64,000 bases of DNA from contig NZ_CVRP01000010.1 in assembly GCF_001261735.1 (NCBI RefSeq), forward strand, positions 331,560 through 395,559, given 5' to 3'. Shown here piece by piece: positions 63,948 to 64,000 of the stretch. The notes under the pieces were generated by a model, which saw only the letters and a list, made by a program, of their open reading frames with translations, had not been told where the DNA came from and ran no database searches. This stretch comes from Dysgonomonas sp. BGC7. Its GTDB lineage: Bacteria; Bacteroidota; Bacteroidia; Bacteroidales; Dysgonomonadaceae. The position numbers and the translations under genes are program-made. Position 1 is the first letter of the stretch. Every line of letters begins with the position of its first letter.

Positions 63948-64000
63948 TCTGAAATACAAAAAAGAGGATGAGCATTTACTTTCAGTAATACTTTGATTTT

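Overview
The window is AT-rich chromosomal DNA of a Bacteroidales bacterium. The signs are SusC/SusD pairs, FecR/ECF regulators, DUF1735 and GH92 families, Nudix-type sugar regulators, and several -7 boxes of the Bacteroidetes form TAnnTTTG. The gene mix resembles Dysgonomonas or a close relative; that genus guess is inference. No rRNA, tRNA, CRISPR array or insertion sequence was recognised.

Layout. 1-8.3 kb: an organophosphate antiporter gene, then an anaerobic nitrite-ammonification block (formate/nitrite channel, anion porin, nrfH, nrfA, and two system II cytochrome c assembly genes). A perfect Crp/Fnr-type palindrome lies ahead of the porin. 8.4-15.2 kb: a small nucleosidase, then a tight minus-strand operon (omega-amidase, iorA, iorB, aminotransferase, paaK, ACT protein) that can interconvert aryl acids and aromatic amino acids. 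15.4-16.4 kb: an Hc1-like histone, a possible micro-ORF and a small winged-helix gene.

16.8-23.2 kb: an AraC regulator followed by four genes that look like a highly divergent chaperone-usher pilus system. They are a small secreted subunit with a G8 tract, a PapD-like chaperone, a two-domain protein whose C-terminal half resembles the subunit (a candidate tip adhesin), and a 938-residue beta-barrel usher-like protein. This is the strongest candidate for an undescribed system here.

23.4-45.8 kb: a trans-sulfuration enzyme, then a large polysaccharide utilization locus: ECF sigma, FecR anti-sigma, STN-SusC, SusD, GH18, two DUF1735 glycan-binding lipoproteins, a GH3-BNR fusion, two GH92 alpha-mannosidases, an MFS transporter and a GH130 phosphorylase. 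Together they fit uptake and breakdown of high-mannose N-glycans.

46-51.3 kb: a xylose operon (Nudix regulator, xylB, xylA, xylE). 51.7-56.3 kb: a Fur/Zur-family repressor beside an operon of a ZnuD-like TonB receptor and two His-rich DUF4625 lipoproteins. A perfect 17-bp palindrome sits on the promoter, so this is probably zinc acquisition. 56.3-64 kb: an AraC pseudogene, a 1931-residue DUF4011-helicase-nuclease, and, tail to tail with it, a retron-like reverse transcriptase carrying an N-terminal membrane anchor. The last two look like a defence pair at the window edge.
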